Positions 45,344 through 55,185 are shown, counted from the first letter of the stretch. The stretch is DNA of 64,000 nucleotides from Caproicibacterium sp. BJN0003 (GCF_026314295.1 NZ_CP111108.1:1488001-1552000); one strand, 5' to 3'. Numbers and translations: made by a program. Notes: a model not told the origin generated them from the letters alone.

Positions 45344-46180
45344 CTATTTGTCTGGATGATACTCTTTTATCTCATCTTTCAGATGAACATCAACTTGATC
45401 AAACGGGATGGTAAGTTTGGCACGGTCAAACGCCAATTTGACTTGTTCCTGCATTTCATAGTACAGCGGCCAATAATCGGCTGTTTTGCACCAAACACGA
45501 AGGAGCAGACGCACCGCACTTGCTCCATGCTCTCGTACAGCCACCATCGGAGCCGGCTCTTTCAAAATTTTTGGATTCTCTTCTGCTAATTTCTGCAGTA
45601 CTGCTTTTGCCGCCAACAAATCGTCTTGATAAGAAATTCCATAGGTAAGATCGAGCATACGATTTTCCATCGCGGTATAATTCGTAATCACAGCCGCCGT
45701 TAAAGTAGAATTAGGAATCACAACTTCTCGATTATCAAAGGTCTTCAGAACAGTAAACATCATTTCGATTCGCATAACAGTCCCCTCGGTACTGTCCACA
45801 GCGATATAATCCCCCACTTTAAAAGGCTTTGTCAAAATAATCTGCGCTCCACATGCAACATTGCTGAGATTATCTTTTAAAGCCAATGCCGCAGTCACTC
45901 CGGCCGCGCCAACTGCCGCCACGATTGCACTGACATTCACATTGAGCTGATCCAGTACAGCAATCACAACGATTACTTTCAGCAAAATTTTCAGTAAAGA
46001 ACCTACAAACGTAACAAAGCCAGCCTCAACACCGGTGCGGTTCAGCATACGTTTTCCAATCCGAATCAGCCAGTCACTGAGTTTCCAGCCGATTGCAAAG
46101 ATCAGAAGTGCACCAATCAGTCTTGGCAACGCCCCTTGTATCCACAAAAGAAAATCCTGCCACATGGTTTCAAATGGCAT
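45344..46180 (-). CDS. Small-conductance mechanosensitive channel, MscS family
   Basis: A 278-residue membrane channel that opens under membrane tension to release solutes in hypo-osmotic shock. Three N-terminal helices lie at about residues 14-35, 55-80 and 85-108. The third is the Ala/Gly-rich pore helix (IVAAVGAAGVTAALALKDNL). A cytoplasmic beta domain (KPFKVGDYIAVDSTEGTVMR, VVIPNSTL) and the C-terminal cage follow. Length and layout match E. coli MscS. It is the last of the EamA-methyltransferase-mscS group. Confidence 0.95.
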   Translation of the reverse strand: MPFETMWQDFLLWIQGALPRLIGALLIFAIGWKLSDWLIRIGKRMLNRTGVEAGFVTFVGSLLKILLKVIVVIAVLDQLNVNVSAIVAAVGAAGVTAALALKDNLSNVACGAQIILTKPFKVGDYIAVDSTEGTVMRIEMMFTVLKTFDNREVVIPNSTLTAAVITNYTAMENRMLDLTYGISYQDDLLAAKAVLQKLAEENPKILKEPAPMVAVREHGASAVRLLLRVWCKTADYWPLYYEMQEQVKLAFDRAKLTIPFDQVDVHLKDEIKEYHPDK

Positions 46181-46198
46181 GTATGCTCCTCCTTTCGT

Positions 46199-47416
46199 TT
46201 AGACTACCTGAAATAAATAGAATTTTAGGTAGTCTGTTTCGGGGACATTCCACAGAATCGGATGATCCGGTCCCTGCTGTCTTTCTTCAATCTGCCGCAG
46301 AGAAACACACGCTTTTGAGGATGCCTCCCGCAGCATTTTCCGGAACAGTTCATCCGTCATAAAATGGGAACAGGAACAGGTTGCAAGATATCCTCCACGA
46401 GGCAGCAGCTTCATTGCACGTTCATTGATCTCTAAATAGCCGTGTGCTGCATGTTCTACCGTTCTGCGGCTCTTTGTAAACGCAGGTGGATCCAAAATGA
46501 TAAAATCGTATTGTTTTGGTGTAAGGCTGGAAAGCAGATCAAAAACATTTGCCGTTTCAAAACTCATTTTGGAGTCCAGGTGATTTTCTTTTGCATTTCT
46601 TTGCGCCATTTTAATCGCATCATCGCTGATATCCACTGCATGAACATGCTGTGCCCCGCCCTTAGCCGCGTTTAAACCAAATGAACCTGTATGGGTAAAG
46701 CAATCCAACACTTTCTTGTTTTTTGCAATTTGTGCAACTGCGCGTCGATTATACTTCTGATCCAAAAAGAAACCCGTTTTCTGTCCGTTTTCGAAATCTA
46801 CAAAATAACGAATACCGTTTTCCACAATCGGGACTTCACAGGAAGATGGAATCTCCACTTCCTTTAAAGGATAAAATCCTTTTCCCTGTTCCATCCCTTC
46901 CAGCTCTCGAATTCCTACATCATTGCGTTCGAAAATTCCGCGAATTTCAATTCCGTCATCTTTTAGTATCTGATAAAGTGCCTCAAAAATAACCGGTTTC
47001 CATTTTTCCATTCCAAGGCACAATGTCTGGGTGACTAAAATATCATGAAATTTATCGACTGTCAGACCAGGCATCTGATCCGCCTCTCCGAAAATAATAC
47101 GGCAGGCATCCAAATCTTCCGCTTTCATAATACTTTTTCGGTATTCCCAGGCATAGCGCAGGCGACGAGCAAAGAATCTTTCGTTGATCTCATCATTCGC
47201 ATTTCTGGAAAGCACCCGTACCCGAATCTTGCTGTGCGAATTATAAAAGCCTGTCCCAAGAAAGCTTCCTTTCTGAGAATGAATTGTGACAAGCCCTCCA
47301 TCTTCTGCAACTTCTCCTATGGGCGTAACTTCCGTATCATAAACCCAGGGATGTCCCATCAAAAGAAAAGCTTCCGCTTTTTTACTGACCGCAACCTGCG
47401 GATAAATTTTTTTCAT
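46199..47416 (-). CDS. Class I SAM-dependent rRNA methyltransferase (RlmI-like) with PUA domain
   Basis: A 405-residue protein: an N-terminal PUA domain (residues about 1-75, VSKKAEAFLLMGHPWVYDTE), a linker domain with FLDQKYNRRAV, and a Rossmann methyltransferase. SAM-binding blocks are VLDCFTHTGSFGLNAAKGGA and VHAVDISDDAI; the catalytic region has IILDPPAF and a Cys-containing motif ATCSCSHF. It resembles RlmI/RlmK-type 23S rRNA m5C methyltransferases. The exact target base is not certain. A GGAAAGGA sequence precedes the ATG. Confidence 0.92.
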   Translation of the reverse strand: MKKIYPQVAVSKKAEAFLLMGHPWVYDTEVTPIGEVAEDGGLVTIHSQKGSFLGTGFYNSHSKIRVRVLSRNANDEINERFFARRLRYAWEYRKSIMKAEDLDACRIIFGEADQMPGLTVDKFHDILVTQTLCLGMEKWKPVIFEALYQILKDDGIEIRGIFERNDVGIRELEGMEQGKGFYPLKEVEIPSSCEVPIVENGIRYFVDFENGQKTGFFLDQKYNRRAVAQIAKNKKVLDCFTHTGSFGLNAAKGGAQHVHAVDISDDAIKMAQRNAKENHLDSKMSFETANVFDLLSSLTPKQYDFIILDPPAFTKSRRTVEHAAHGYLEINERAMKLLPRGGYLATCSCSHFMTDELFRKMLREASSKACVSLRQIEERQQGPDHPILWNVPETDYLKFYLFQVV

Positions 47417-47460
47417 ATTTTTAATCCTTTCCTGCCCGTTTTATCATCAACCATTCGGTC

Positions 47461-48324
47461 TTAACACTGTTGTTCCCGTTTTAAAGTACGATCCTGCAAA
47501 ATGCACCAACCTGTCACTGCGAAAATCACAATGACACTTCCAATCAGCGCAAAAGTTCCTGGTTTTTCCCCATTAAATAAAAACACCCAAATAGGATTTA
47601 GCAAAGGTTCAACTGCTCCAATCAAATTACATGCAAGCGGAGGGCAATCTCCCGTTGCAAGTCCAAAAAGCACATAAGGAATTCCGAGCTGAAAAATTCC
47701 CAACGCCAAAATCGTAAGAACGCTCTGTACTGTTATCTCCATCGGTGTCCAAAAAGCAAACGGCAGCCCAATTACCCCCGATATCAAAAGGCCTAAAAAG
47801 ATTCCAGACATTCGCTCGTTCTTTCCGCTTTGCCCGAAAAAGACATAGGTACAGGCAACACAAAAGCCACAAAAAACGCCCAGAAAATTTCCAAGAAGGC
47901 TTCCGCTGCCAAGCTGATCAAAAAAGAAAAGCGTGATTCCACACATTGTAATCCCTACAACAAGTGCATCTGCATGGCGAATTTTCTGATGGAAAACCAA
48001 TGCATTCATAATTAGAATAAAGATTGGAGAAGTAAATTCCAGCACGATCGCATTGGCAGCCGTCGTCAGCTTATTGGCAATTACAAAACAGATAAAAGTA
48101 AGGGCCAAAGTAAAGCTGGCCAGAACCGAACGCTTCGTCAAACAAATCGGAATCTTTTGATATTTCATATATATATAAACAACGACTGCTGAAAGCAAGC
48201 TGCGAAGTCCACAAATTACCATCGAATGCCATGGAATCAATTTAATAAAAATTCCGGCAGTACTCCAAAGTGCCGCACATACCGCCATCATGATAACAGC
48301 CTGCTTCTCACGGGAAGTTTTCAA
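47461..48324 (-). CDS. EamA/DMT-family transporter
   Basis: A 287-residue protein with ten predicted helices in two EamA repeats, the fold of the drug/metabolite transporter superfamily. Typical blocks are ALWSTAGIFIKL in the first repeat and GAVEPLLNPIWVFLFNGEKP near the end. Substrate unknown. The start is uncertain: I chose the TTG at 48322-48324, 8 nt after AGAGGAG. A TTG seven codons upstream lacks an SD. A promoter at 48372-48400 supports it as the first gene of its unit. Confidence 0.9.
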   Translation of the reverse strand: MKTSREKQAVIMMAVCAALWSTAGIFIKLIPWHSMVICGLRSLLSAVVVYIYMKYQKIPICLTKRSVLASFTLALTFICFVIANKLTTAANAIVLEFTSPIFILIMNALVFHQKIRHADALVVGITMCGITLFFFDQLGSGSLLGNFLGVFCGFCVACTYVFFGQSGKNERMSGIFLGLLISGVIGLPFAFWTPMEITVQSVLTILALGIFQLGIPYVLFGLATGDCPPLACNLIGAVEPLLNPIWVFLFNGEKPGTFALIGSVIVIFAVTGWCILQDRTLKREQQC

Positions 48325-48371
48325 AATCTTTTCTCCTCTTCTCAAAATCGACTAAAAATTGCACAATTTCT

Positions 48372-48400
48372 ATGATAGCGGAATCATCTTTAAAAAGCAA
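48372..48400 (-). promoter_or_regulatory. Promoter of the EamA-methyltransferase-mscS unit
   Basis: TTGCTT (48395-48400) and TATCAT (48372-48377), 17 bp apart. Confidence 0.6.
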
Positions 48401-48460
48401 TCATAAAGAAAAGATTCTCCTTTCAAAAACTTTCAGACCGTAGCTTTATGAGAGAATTAG

Positions 48461-48488
48461 TTGACATTATGTGATCGAATGCTATAAT
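48461..48488 (+). promoter_or_regulatory. Promoter of the ricin-type lectin gene
   Basis: TTGACA (48461-48466) and TATAAT (48483-48488), 16 bp apart, with TGC before the -10. Both boxes match consensus exactly, so expression should be strong. Confidence 0.88.
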
Positions 48489-48532
48489 AAATCCAAATTC
48501 AGAGAAGTTTTTAGAAAGGGAGCGTATCCGCT

Positions 48533-49111
48533 ATGACAAAAAGAAATGTAACCGCAAAATTTGCCTCTCAGACAAAGTATTATCGAATTGTTTCAAAGCA
48601 GAGCGGAAAAGCGATCGATGTATGCGATGCCGCAATGGAAAGCGGAATACTGCTGGAAGTCAATGATAAAAACAATTCTGACAGTCAGCTGTGGATGATT
48701 ATTCCCGGTCAAAAATCCACCTGCCGCTTTCGCAACAAGGCAACCAATAAATTCTTCGATGTGATCGAAGGCGGAACTAAAAATGGTTGCTGGCTCCACC
48801 AATGGGAAGAAGCAAATGCTTCCACGCAGCTTTGGAAAATTGAATCTACCGGAACGGCCGGTGCTTATAAAATCAAATCTATTGCTGCCGAAAAATATCT
48901 GGATATCGTTGGTATTTCCTCTATTGCCGGCGCTAATTTGCAGCTTTGGGAAAATACAGATGGGGATAACCAAGAGTGGGCACTGGAACTGATGGAAGAT
49001 TTCACTCCTAAAAAAGAAAAGAAAGCCAAAATGGCGGCTTCTAAAGCAAAAAGCACAACATCAAAGCCGAAAAAAATCACTCCTAAAAAAGCAATTGAAA
49101 AATCCGAATGA
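48533..49111 (+). CDS. Ricin B-type beta-trefoil lectin-like protein with lysine-rich tail
   Basis: A 192-residue protein. Residues about 14-152 form one ricin-type beta-trefoil with three repeats ending in QLW (52-54), QLW (99-101) and QEW (147-149), plus the matching G-K-A-I-D-V, NKFFDVIEG and EKYLDIVG segments. It normally binds sugars. There is no signal peptide, membrane helix or attached enzyme domain. Residues 159-192 are a Lys/Ala/Ser/Pro tail, like histone-type tails that bind DNA or other polyanions. Function unknown. It has a consensus promoter and a clear terminator and stands alone. Confidence 0.85.
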   Translation: MTKRNVTAKFASQTKYYRIVSKQSGKAIDVCDAAMESGILLEVNDKNNSDSQLWMIIPGQKSTCRFRNKATNKFFDVIEGGTKNGCWLHQWEEANASTQLWKIESTGTAGAYKIKSIAAEKYLDIVGISSIAGANLQLWENTDGDNQEWALELMEDFTPKKEKKAKMAASKAKSTTSKPKKITPKKAIEKSE

Positions 49112-49146
49112 AACGTTCAGGACATTTCTCTTCTGTCAAAAACATC

Positions 49147-49183
49147 AAAAGCAGCGCCATTAAAATCGGTGCTGCTTTTTTAT
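49147..49183 (+). terminator. Terminator after the lectin gene
   Basis: AAAAGCAGCGCC pairs with GGTGCTGCTTTT (one G-U) and TTTTTTATC follows. Confidence 0.9.
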
Positions 49184-49196
49184 CTTTTTCAAGCAG

Positions 49197-49256
49197 AAAG
49201 ATCCCATCAATAAAAGGTAGAAAATGAATTCCGCCTTTAATCGATGGGATCTTTTT
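49197..49256. terminator. Terminator after leuS
   Basis: AAAGATCCCATC and GATGGGATCTTT pair, with an inner AAAGG/CCTTT stem and a 15-nt loop. T-rich ends are present in both directions, so it can close the long operon on the minus strand and back up the lectin terminator on the plus strand. Confidence 0.82.
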
Positions 49257-49279
49257 AAACAAATAAAACGAAACTAAAA

Positions 49280-51688
49280 TTATCTAGCAACCAAATTGAC
49301 AAGTTTGCCCGGAACATAGATCTCTTTCAAAAGTTTTTTGCCGGAAAGTTCTTCTGTAATCTTTGGCTCCGCTTTCACTGCTGCCAAAGCATCCTCTTTT
49401 GAAATATCCGCTGCAACGTTCAAACGTGCGCGAACTTTTCCGTTCACTTGGACCACGATTTCAATCGTATCTTCTTTACATTTGGATTCATCATAAGAAG
49501 GCCATGCCTGCTGACATGCCATCTTATCGTTTATCTTTAGCTGCTCCCAAACTTCTTCCGTCACATGAGGTGCAAAAGGATTAAAGAGCAGAGTGAAAAT
49601 TTCAAGTTCTTTATGAGTGATCGAGCCAGCAGCATTAATCTCGTTCATCAAGCTCATCATGGCAGCGATTGCCGTATTGAACTTCAGATTTTCGATATCC
49701 TCACTGACCTTTTTAATTGTTTTATTGAAAGGCACTTCCATCTCGGGGCGAATAGTTTCTTCCGGCGTCATCACATCGAGCAGTGCATAATACCGCTCAA
49801 CAAGACGACGGCAGCCTTTGATACTCTTGGTGCTCCACGGGGCCGCTTTTTCAAAATCTCCAATGAACATCTCGTAAAGCCTCATGGTATCCGCACCGTA
49901 CTCATCAACAACATCGTCCGGATTCACCACGTTGCCGCGGGATTTACTCATTTTTTCTCCGTTTTCACCCAAAATCATGCCATGGCTTGTTCTCTTTGCA
50001 TACGGTTCCGGACAAGGCACGACGCCAATATCATAGAGGAATTTATGCCAAAAACGGCTGTAAAGCAAATGAAGTGTTGTATGCTCCATGCCGCCGTTAT
50101 ACCAATCGACCGGCATCCAATATTTCATGGCTTCTTTGCTTGCAAGCGCCTTATCATTGTGCGGATCAAGATAACGCAGGAAATACCAGGAAGACCCTGC
50201 CCATTGCGGCATGGTATCTGTTTCTCTCCTCGCAGGGCCGCCGCAATGCGGACAAGTGGTGTTGACCCAATCCTCCATATGAGCAAGAGGAGATTCCCCA
50301 TTATCCGTAGGCTCATAGCTTTTAACCTGCGGCAGTCTCAGCGGCAGCTCACTTTCGGGCAGAGGAACCCAACCACATTTTTCGCAGTAAACCATCGGAA
50401 TTGGCTCGCCCCAATAGCGCTGACGGGAGAAAACCCAATCACGCAGCTTATAGTTCACTTTGCTGCGCCCAAAGCCTTTTTCTTCAATATATTGCTTAAT
50501 CTTTTCCTTGGCTTCTTCTACGGTAAGGCCATTCAAGATTCCGGAATTGACCATTACTCCGGTAGCACAATCGGTAAATGCCTCTTTCTGTACATCGCCG
50601 CCTTTTACAACTTCGACGATCGGCAGTCCAAATTTCTTTGCAAAATCCCAGTCACGGGTATCGTGTGCCGGCACAGCCATAATAGCGCCGGTGCCATAAG
50701 TCATCAGGACATAATCGGAAATAAAGATTGGAATTTCTTTTTGCGTCAATGGATTCACCGCTGAAACACCGGCAAGCCGAACCCCAGTCTTCTCCTTCTG
50801 TACTTCGGCACGTTCAAATTCACTCTTTTTAGAAGCTTCTGCCTGATAGGCTTTGACTTCATCCATGTTCTGAATTTTATCTGCCCATTTTTCAATGTAA
50901 GGATGCTCCGGAGAAATAACCATATAAGTAGCGCCGTAAAGCGTATCCGGGCGAGTCGTATAAACGGTCAGAAGATCTCCGGCCGTTGTTTTAAAATCAA
51001 CTTCAGCGCCAGTAGAACGGCCAATCCAGTTCTTCTGCTGAATCTTAACCCGATCCGGATAATCCACCAAATCGAGGTCATCAATTAGGCGCTGTGCATA
51101 AGCGGTAATTTTAAGCATCCACTGGCTTTTAACCTTATGAACGACTTCGCTGTGGCAGCGTTCACAGACGCCTTCTACAACTTCTTCGTTTGCAAGCACG
51201 CATTTGCAGCCGGTACACCAGTTGACGCTCATTTCTTTTTTATAGGCAAGACCATGTTTATAAAGCTGAAGAAAAATCCACTGCGTCCATTTATAATATT
51301 CCGGATCTGTAGTATTAATTTCCCGATCCCAGTCAAAAGAAATCCCCAAATTTTTAAGCTGCTGCTTAAAACGAGCAACATTTTTCTTGGTCACTTCGGC
51401 GGGATGGATATGATTTTTAATTGCAAAATTCTCGGTAGGAAGGCCAAAAGCATCCCAGCCGATCGGATAAAGGACATTATATCCCTGCAAACGGCGCTTT
51501 CTCGCAATAATATCCATTGCAGTATAGGAACGCGGATGCCCGACATGAAGCCCCTGTCCAGAGGGATATGGGAATTCGATCAGCGCATAAAACTTTTCTT
51601 TATCACTATTATTTTCCGCATGAAAAGCATCGGATTTTTCCCATGCCTTCTGCCACTTTTCCTCAATTCTTTTATGATCGTATTTCAT
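49280..51688 (-). CDS. leuS: Leucyl-tRNA synthetase
   Basis: Charges tRNA-Leu. 802 residues, a normal bacterial length. It starts [20 protein letters not shown] at the ATG 51688. It has the class I HVGH signature at residues 48-51, the inserted editing domain ([37 protein letters not shown]), a zinc-type CEKCGW...CPHCGG pair, and KMSKS in [18 protein letters not shown]. The in-frame GTG seven codons upstream is not needed. It is the last gene of the long operon, 33 nt after rsfS, and has no T-box leader. Confidence 0.98.
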   Translation of the reverse strand: MKYDHKRIEEKWQKAWEKSDAFHAENNSDKEKFYALIEFPYPSGQGLHVGHPRSYTAMDIIARKRRLQGYNVLYPIGWDAFGLPTENFAIKNHIHPAEVTKKNVARFKQQLKNLGISFDWDREINTTDPEYYKWTQWIFLQLYKHGLAYKKEMSVNWCTGCKCVLANEEVVEGVCERCHSEVVHKVKSQWMLKITAYAQRLIDDLDLVDYPDRVKIQQKNWIGRSTGAEVDFKTTAGDLLTVYTTRPDTLYGATYMVISPEHPYIEKWADKIQNMDEVKAYQAEASKKSEFERAEVQKEKTGVRLAGVSAVNPLTQKEIPIFISDYVLMTYGTGAIMAVPAHDTRDWDFAKKFGLPIVEVVKGGDVQKEAFTDCATGVMVNSGILNGLTVEEAKEKIKQYIEEKGFGRSKVNYKLRDWVFSRQRYWGEPIPMVYCEKCGWVPLPESELPLRLPQVKSYEPTDNGESPLAHMEDWVNTTCPHCGGPARRETDTMPQWAGSSWYFLRYLDPHNDKALASKEAMKYWMPVDWYNGGMEHTTLHLLYSRFWHKFLYDIGVVPCPEPYAKRTSHGMILGENGEKMSKSRGNVVNPDDVVDEYGADTMRLYEMFIGDFEKAAPWSTKSIKGCRRLVERYYALLDVMTPEETIRPEMEVPFNKTIKKVSEDIENLKFNTAIAAMMSLMNEINAAGSITHKELEIFTLLFNPFAPHVTEEVWEQLKINDKMACQQAWPSYDESKCKEDTIEIVVQVNGKVRARLNVAADISKEDALAAVKAEPKITEELSGKKLLKEIYVPGKLVNLVAR

Positions 51689-51721
51689 TTCTCGATTCGC
51701 CCCTATCACTTTATACTGATT

Positions 51722-52081
51722 TTATTCCTGACTGAGAAGATCTGAAAGATCCTCTTGTGTTCCATCCTGCCACAGTCGGTCAAGATCATAAAAATGCCGC
51801 GCTTCTGTGGTAAATACATGAACCACAACATTTCCGTAATCGATCAGGATCCAGGAATGACTGCGATATCCTTCTGTGCGAACCGGCGATTCGCCCTTCT
51901 CTTTCAGCTGCACTTCCACTTCATCTGCCAATGCTTTTACTTGTGTGCTGCTGGTACCGGTTGCCAAAACGAAATAATCCGCAAGAGAAGAAATCTCTCG
52001 AATTTCGATCATCCGAATTTCTTTTCCTTTCTTCCGATCCAGAATCCGTACAGCCTCTTGGGCCAACTCTTTTGACTCCAT
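51722..52081 (-). CDS. rsfS: Ribosomal silencing factor RsfS
   Basis: A 119-residue protein that binds L14 and keeps 50S from joining 30S when nutrients are short. Family blocks: DRKKGKEIRMIEIREISSLA, ATGTSSTQVKALADEVE, EGYRSHSWILIDYGNVVVHV and ARHFYDLDRLW. It lies between yqeK and leuS, the usual nadD-yqeK-rsfS order. Confidence 0.96.
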   Translation of the reverse strand: MESKELAQEAVRILDRKKGKEIRMIEIREISSLADYFVLATGTSSTQVKALADEVEVQLKEKGESPVRTEGYRSHSWILIDYGNVVVHVFTTEARHFYDLDRLWQDGTQEDLSDLLSQE

Positions 52082-52087
52082 TCTTCT

Positions 52088-52675
52088 TCAGCCTTTCTTT
52101 TTGTTTTTCTTCATTCGATTCAGTACAATCTCATTATAAGCCGAAATCGTATCCGGATGAATTGGCGCACACATCTCGGAAAGCTCTCGAATGGTAAAAA
52201 CCATTCCCTCCAAAAGTGTTTCACCTAAATCTTTTTCCGCTGTTTTTCTAAGCTGTTCTACACCTTTATAATCACGGTCATCAGAAATAAAATCAGAAAC
52301 AAAAATGATCTGATCCAAAAGTGTCATACCGACACGTCCTGTTGTATGATACCGCACAGCATCCAAAATCTCCGGATCCGAAATAATCTTCTCATTTTTA
52401 AGATAAGCGGGTCCCAACATTGCATGCCAAAGTTTCGGCGCATTTTCTTCTATCGGCGTCAAGGCGATTCCATATTTTCTCATCAACGCCCGTTGCTTTT
52501 CTTTCGGAATATCTTTCATAATATCATGAAGAATTCCTGCAATCTCTGCTTTATCCTGATCAGCACCATACTGTTTTGCGAGTTCTCCTGCACGTCTGCT
52601 GACACATTGGCTGTGATAAAACCGGCCATCTGATAAAAGCGGCCGAATCAAGTTTTCATAAGGTGTAAGATTCAT
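52088..52675 (-). CDS. yqeK: YqeK-type HD-domain nucleotide phosphohydrolase
   Basis: A 195-residue HD-superfamily protein. YqeK proteins split symmetrical Ap4A to ADP. It has the HD motif AGILHDIMKD, an upstream histidine in RFYHSQCVSRRA, HAMLGPAYL and YHTTGRVGMTLLDQIIFVSD with FISDDRD. The ATG at 52675 follows AGGAGCG and lies inside the end of nadD, so the genes overlap by 20 nt. An in-frame ATG 15 codons further upstream is deep inside nadD and is rejected. Confidence 0.93.
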   Translation of the reverse strand: MNLTPYENLIRPLLSDGRFYHSQCVSRRAGELAKQYGADQDKAEIAGILHDIMKDIPKEKQRALMRKYGIALTPIEENAPKLWHAMLGPAYLKNEKIISDPEILDAVRYHTTGRVGMTLLDQIIFVSDFISDDRDYKGVEQLRKTAEKDLGETLLEGMVFTIRELSEMCAPIHPDTISAYNEIVLNRMKKNKKKG

Positions 52676-53282
52676 GTTTTCGCTCCTGGTATAAAGAATG
52701 TTTTTCAATATAATCCGCAACGGAATCCGGAACTAATTTTCTGATATTCTCCCCTTTTTGAAGGGCTTCCCGCACCATTGTAGAAGAAATAGGCAAATAA
52801 GAAATATCTTCTATCAGCGTTTTGCCGCCGTAATTCTTGAGCTTTTCTGCATAGGCCCGCATTCTGAAAAGGCCACTCCGACTTCTTGGTGCCCCGCAGA
52901 TCGTGGCATTCTTCAGAATCTTTTGAGAATCATGCCATGTAAGAAGCGTGAGAAACATATCCTCTCCAGTAACAAAGAAGAGCTCACAATCAGGATGCTC
53001 GCGGGAAATCTGCTCCAGCGTATCGGAAGTATAGCTTGGCCCCTCGCGAACCAGTTCCATATCGCTGACTTCAAATCCGGATTCCTCTTTTGCTGCAAGG
53101 CAACACATCTGATAGCGGTCTTCTCCGCTTGCAAGATTTGGAGCTTCTTTATGCGGCGGAATTCTTGCTGGAATCAAAATCACTTTTTGGGCATTGATCC
53201 GTTTTTGAAATTCCCTTGCTAAATGCAGATGCGCCCGATGAATCGGATTAAAAGTTCCGCCATAAATTAAAAGTCTTTTCAC
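52656..53282 (-). CDS. nadD: Nicotinate-nucleotide adenylyltransferase
   Basis: Joins nicotinate mononucleotide and ATP to deamido-NAD. 208 residues with the nucleotidyltransferase signature GGTFNPIHRAHL (8-19), ILIPARIPPHK, FFVTGEDMFLTLLTWHD and ISSTMVRE near the C-terminus. The start is a GTG at 53280-53282 with AGAGGGG 7 nt upstream. The frame stays open seven codons further but without a better start. Confidence 0.95.
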   Translation of the reverse strand: MKRLLIYGGTFNPIHRAHLHLAREFQKRINAQKVILIPARIPPHKEAPNLASGEDRYQMCCLAAKEESGFEVSDMELVREGPSYTSDTLEQISREHPDCELFFVTGEDMFLTLLTWHDSQKILKNATICGAPRSRSGLFRMRAYAEKLKNYGGKTLIEDISYLPISSTMVREALQKGENIRKLVPDSVADYIEKHSLYQERKHESYTL

Positions 53283-53325
53283 TGTGCGTCCCCTCTGGAA
53301 CAAAAAGCATCAAGCTTTTTTTATT

Positions 53326-53634
53326 CTATCCTTTTTTCTTCGTTTTGGGAAGGGTTATTTTCGGTTGTTTGTCATTTCTGCGATATAAAACGAATTTTCG
53401 GCCGATAACCTGTACAATTTCGCTCTTTGTTTCTTCTGCAATCTTTTGAGCTGTTTCTCTGCTTGTTTGTTCACAGGTTTCCAATGTTTTTCCTTTAATC
53501 AGTTCTCTTTTTAAAAGAGCATCGTCTGCCTGCTTGATAACATCGGCGGAAATTCCAGATTTTCCGACCATCAAAATCGTATCGATCGGATTTGCCAAAG
53601 CGCGCAGATAAGCGCGCTGATTACTTGTCAGCAT
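53326..53634 (-). CDS. yhbY: YhbY-type CRM-domain RNA-binding protein
   Basis: A 102-residue protein with the CRM fold: LTSNQRAYLRALANPIDTIL, then VGKSGIS and the conserved IVQVIGRKFVLYRRN. It associates with ribosome assembly particles in other bacteria. It overlaps rdgB by 7 nt and precedes nadD, a common order in Firmicutes. Confidence 0.93.
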   Translation of the reverse strand: MLTSNQRAYLRALANPIDTILMVGKSGISADVIKQADDALLKRELIKGKTLETCEQTSRETAQKIAEETKSEIVQVIGRKFVLYRRNDKQPKITLPKTKKKG

Positions 53635-54221
53635 AAATGGTGCTTCTCCTTATAACTTTTTAAATTTTCTGCAAACCGTCGCAAGGCTTTGCCGCGGTGG
53701 CTCACTTGATCTTTTTCTTGTGCCGTCATCTGCGCATAAGTTTTTTCTCCCACCAAAAAAAGCGGGTCATATCCGAATCCGTCTGTTCCGTGAGGCTCGT
53801 CTGCAATGATTCCCTGACATTCTCCGCGAGAAGTCAGAATATCGCCGTTTGGAAAGACACAGCAAATCACGCTGACAAAAGTTGCCAGACGGTCTTTTGG
53901 GGGCACATCTTTTAACGCAGCAAGTAATTTTTGATTTCGGTCATTGTCATCTGCATTAGGGCCTGCCCACCGTGCAGAATGGACGCCCGGCTGACCATTT
54001 AAAACATGAACGCAGAGTCCGGAATCATCAGCGACTGCCGGAAAGCCGGTTTCCTTACAGGCAGCAGCTGCTTTTAGATACGCGTTCTCTTCAAAAGAAG
54101 TCCCTGTCTCTTCCACTTCTTTTAAATTCTCGGCCGGCACTACTTCAATTCCAAGCGGCTCTAAAATTCGGGAAAGTTCACGCACTTTATTCGGATTATG
54201 TGTTGCCATCACAAATTTCAT
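53628..54221 (-). CDS. rdgB: XTP/dITP diphosphatase (RdgB/HAM1 family)
   Basis: Removes non-standard purine nucleotides such as dITP and XTP from the pool. 197 residues starting MKFVMATHNPNKVREL at the ATG 54221, with TSFEENAYLKA, VADDSGLCVHVLNGQPGVHS (catalytic Asp pair) and GTDGFGYDPLF, SHRGKALRRF. An in-frame start six codons upstream overlaps the AAAGGAAAG SD. Confidence 0.96.
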   Translation of the reverse strand: MKFVMATHNPNKVRELSRILEPLGIEVVPAENLKEVEETGTSFEENAYLKAAAACKETGFPAVADDSGLCVHVLNGQPGVHSARWAGPNADDNDRNQKLLAALKDVPPKDRLATFVSVICCVFPNGDILTSRGECQGIIADEPHGTDGFGYDPLFLVGEKTYAQMTAQEKDQVSHRGKALRRFAENLKSYKEKHHLC

Positions 54222-54235
54222 ACGGATCTTTCCTT

Positions 54236-55168
54236 TCACTCTGATTCGGAGTCTTCGGGTGTGCGCTCAAAAAGAGCCGTTGCAAACGCATCCGCATCAA
54301 ACGGCTGCAAATCGTCAATCTGCTCTCCTACACCGATAAATTTAACCGGCACTCCCAGATTTTCTCTTACCGAAAGGACGACGCCGCCTTTAGCGGTTCC
54401 GTCTAATTTGGTAAGAACAATTCCTGTGATTCCGGCAGCAGTTTTAAATTCTTTTGCCTGATTAACTGCATTCTGTCCGGTTGTTGCATCCAGAACCAGC
54501 AGGATTTCCTGATCGGCATCGGGGAGTTCCCGTTCGATCACCCGATGAATCTTTGCAAGTTCCTCCATTAGATTCTTTTTGTTATGAAGACGCCCCGCCG
54601 TATCACAGATAATCACATCTGCTCCACGGGATTTTGCCGCCGAAATAGTATCAAAGACAACAGAAGCCGGGTCGCTGCCCTCTTTCTGTTTGATCATCTC
54701 ACAGTTGGAACGTTCTGCCCAAACCTGCAGTTGCTCAATTGCTGCTGCACGAAAAGTATCGGCTGCCCCGAGGATCACCTCTTTGCCCTCCGATTTTAAC
54801 CGATTGGCAAGTTTTCCAATGGTCGTTGTTTTGCCGACCCCATTTACTCCGATCACCAGAATGATAGAAGGTTTCGTGCGAAGATTGAGCTCTTCCCCGC
54901 CGCGCAGCATATCTGCCACTGTCTCTCGAAGAAGTTCCATCACTTCATTCGGGTCGGTAATTCCACGTTCTTTCACTTTTTCACGCAACTTGTTACAGAT
55001 ATGCTGAGAGGTTTCAACTCCCACATCTCCCATTACAAGGAGCTCTTCCAATTCTTCAAAAAGATCTTCGTCGATCTTTGTAAACGAATGGAGCATACTC
55101 ATCACATTGTGACTCATGCTGTCACGGGTTTTTTTCAATCCCGCTTTAATTTTATCAAAAAAGCCCAT
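54236..55168 (-). CDS. ftsY: Signal recognition particle receptor FtsY
   Basis: Docks SRP-ribosome complexes at the membrane. 310 residues: an NG domain only, without the long acidic A domain of E. coli FtsY, as usual in Firmicutes. N domain about residues 1-95; GTPase motifs GVNGVGKTT (107-115), DTAGRLHNK and TKLDGTAKGG. It follows smc by 17 nt, the conserved smc-ftsY pairing. Confidence 0.97.
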   Translation of the reverse strand: MGFFDKIKAGLKKTRDSMSHNVMSMLHSFTKIDEDLFEELEELLVMGDVGVETSQHICNKLREKVKERGITDPNEVMELLRETVADMLRGGEELNLRTKPSIILVIGVNGVGKTTTIGKLANRLKSEGKEVILGAADTFRAAAIEQLQVWAERSNCEMIKQKEGSDPASVVFDTISAAKSRGADVIICDTAGRLHNKKNLMEELAKIHRVIERELPDADQEILLVLDATTGQNAVNQAKEFKTAAGITGIVLTKLDGTAKGGVVLSVRENLGVPVKFIGVGEQIDDLQPFDADAFATALFERTPEDSESE

Positions 55169-55185
55169 GGTGATATTTTCTCCTT

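Noticed and set aside
49565-50764. A 399-codon open frame antisense to leuS
   Set aside because: Shadow of leuS; no ribosome binding site and no recognisable domain.
51689-51721. T-box leader expected for leuS
   Set aside because: Only about 33 nt separate rsfS and leuS and the T-box consensus is not present; leuS is inside an operon.
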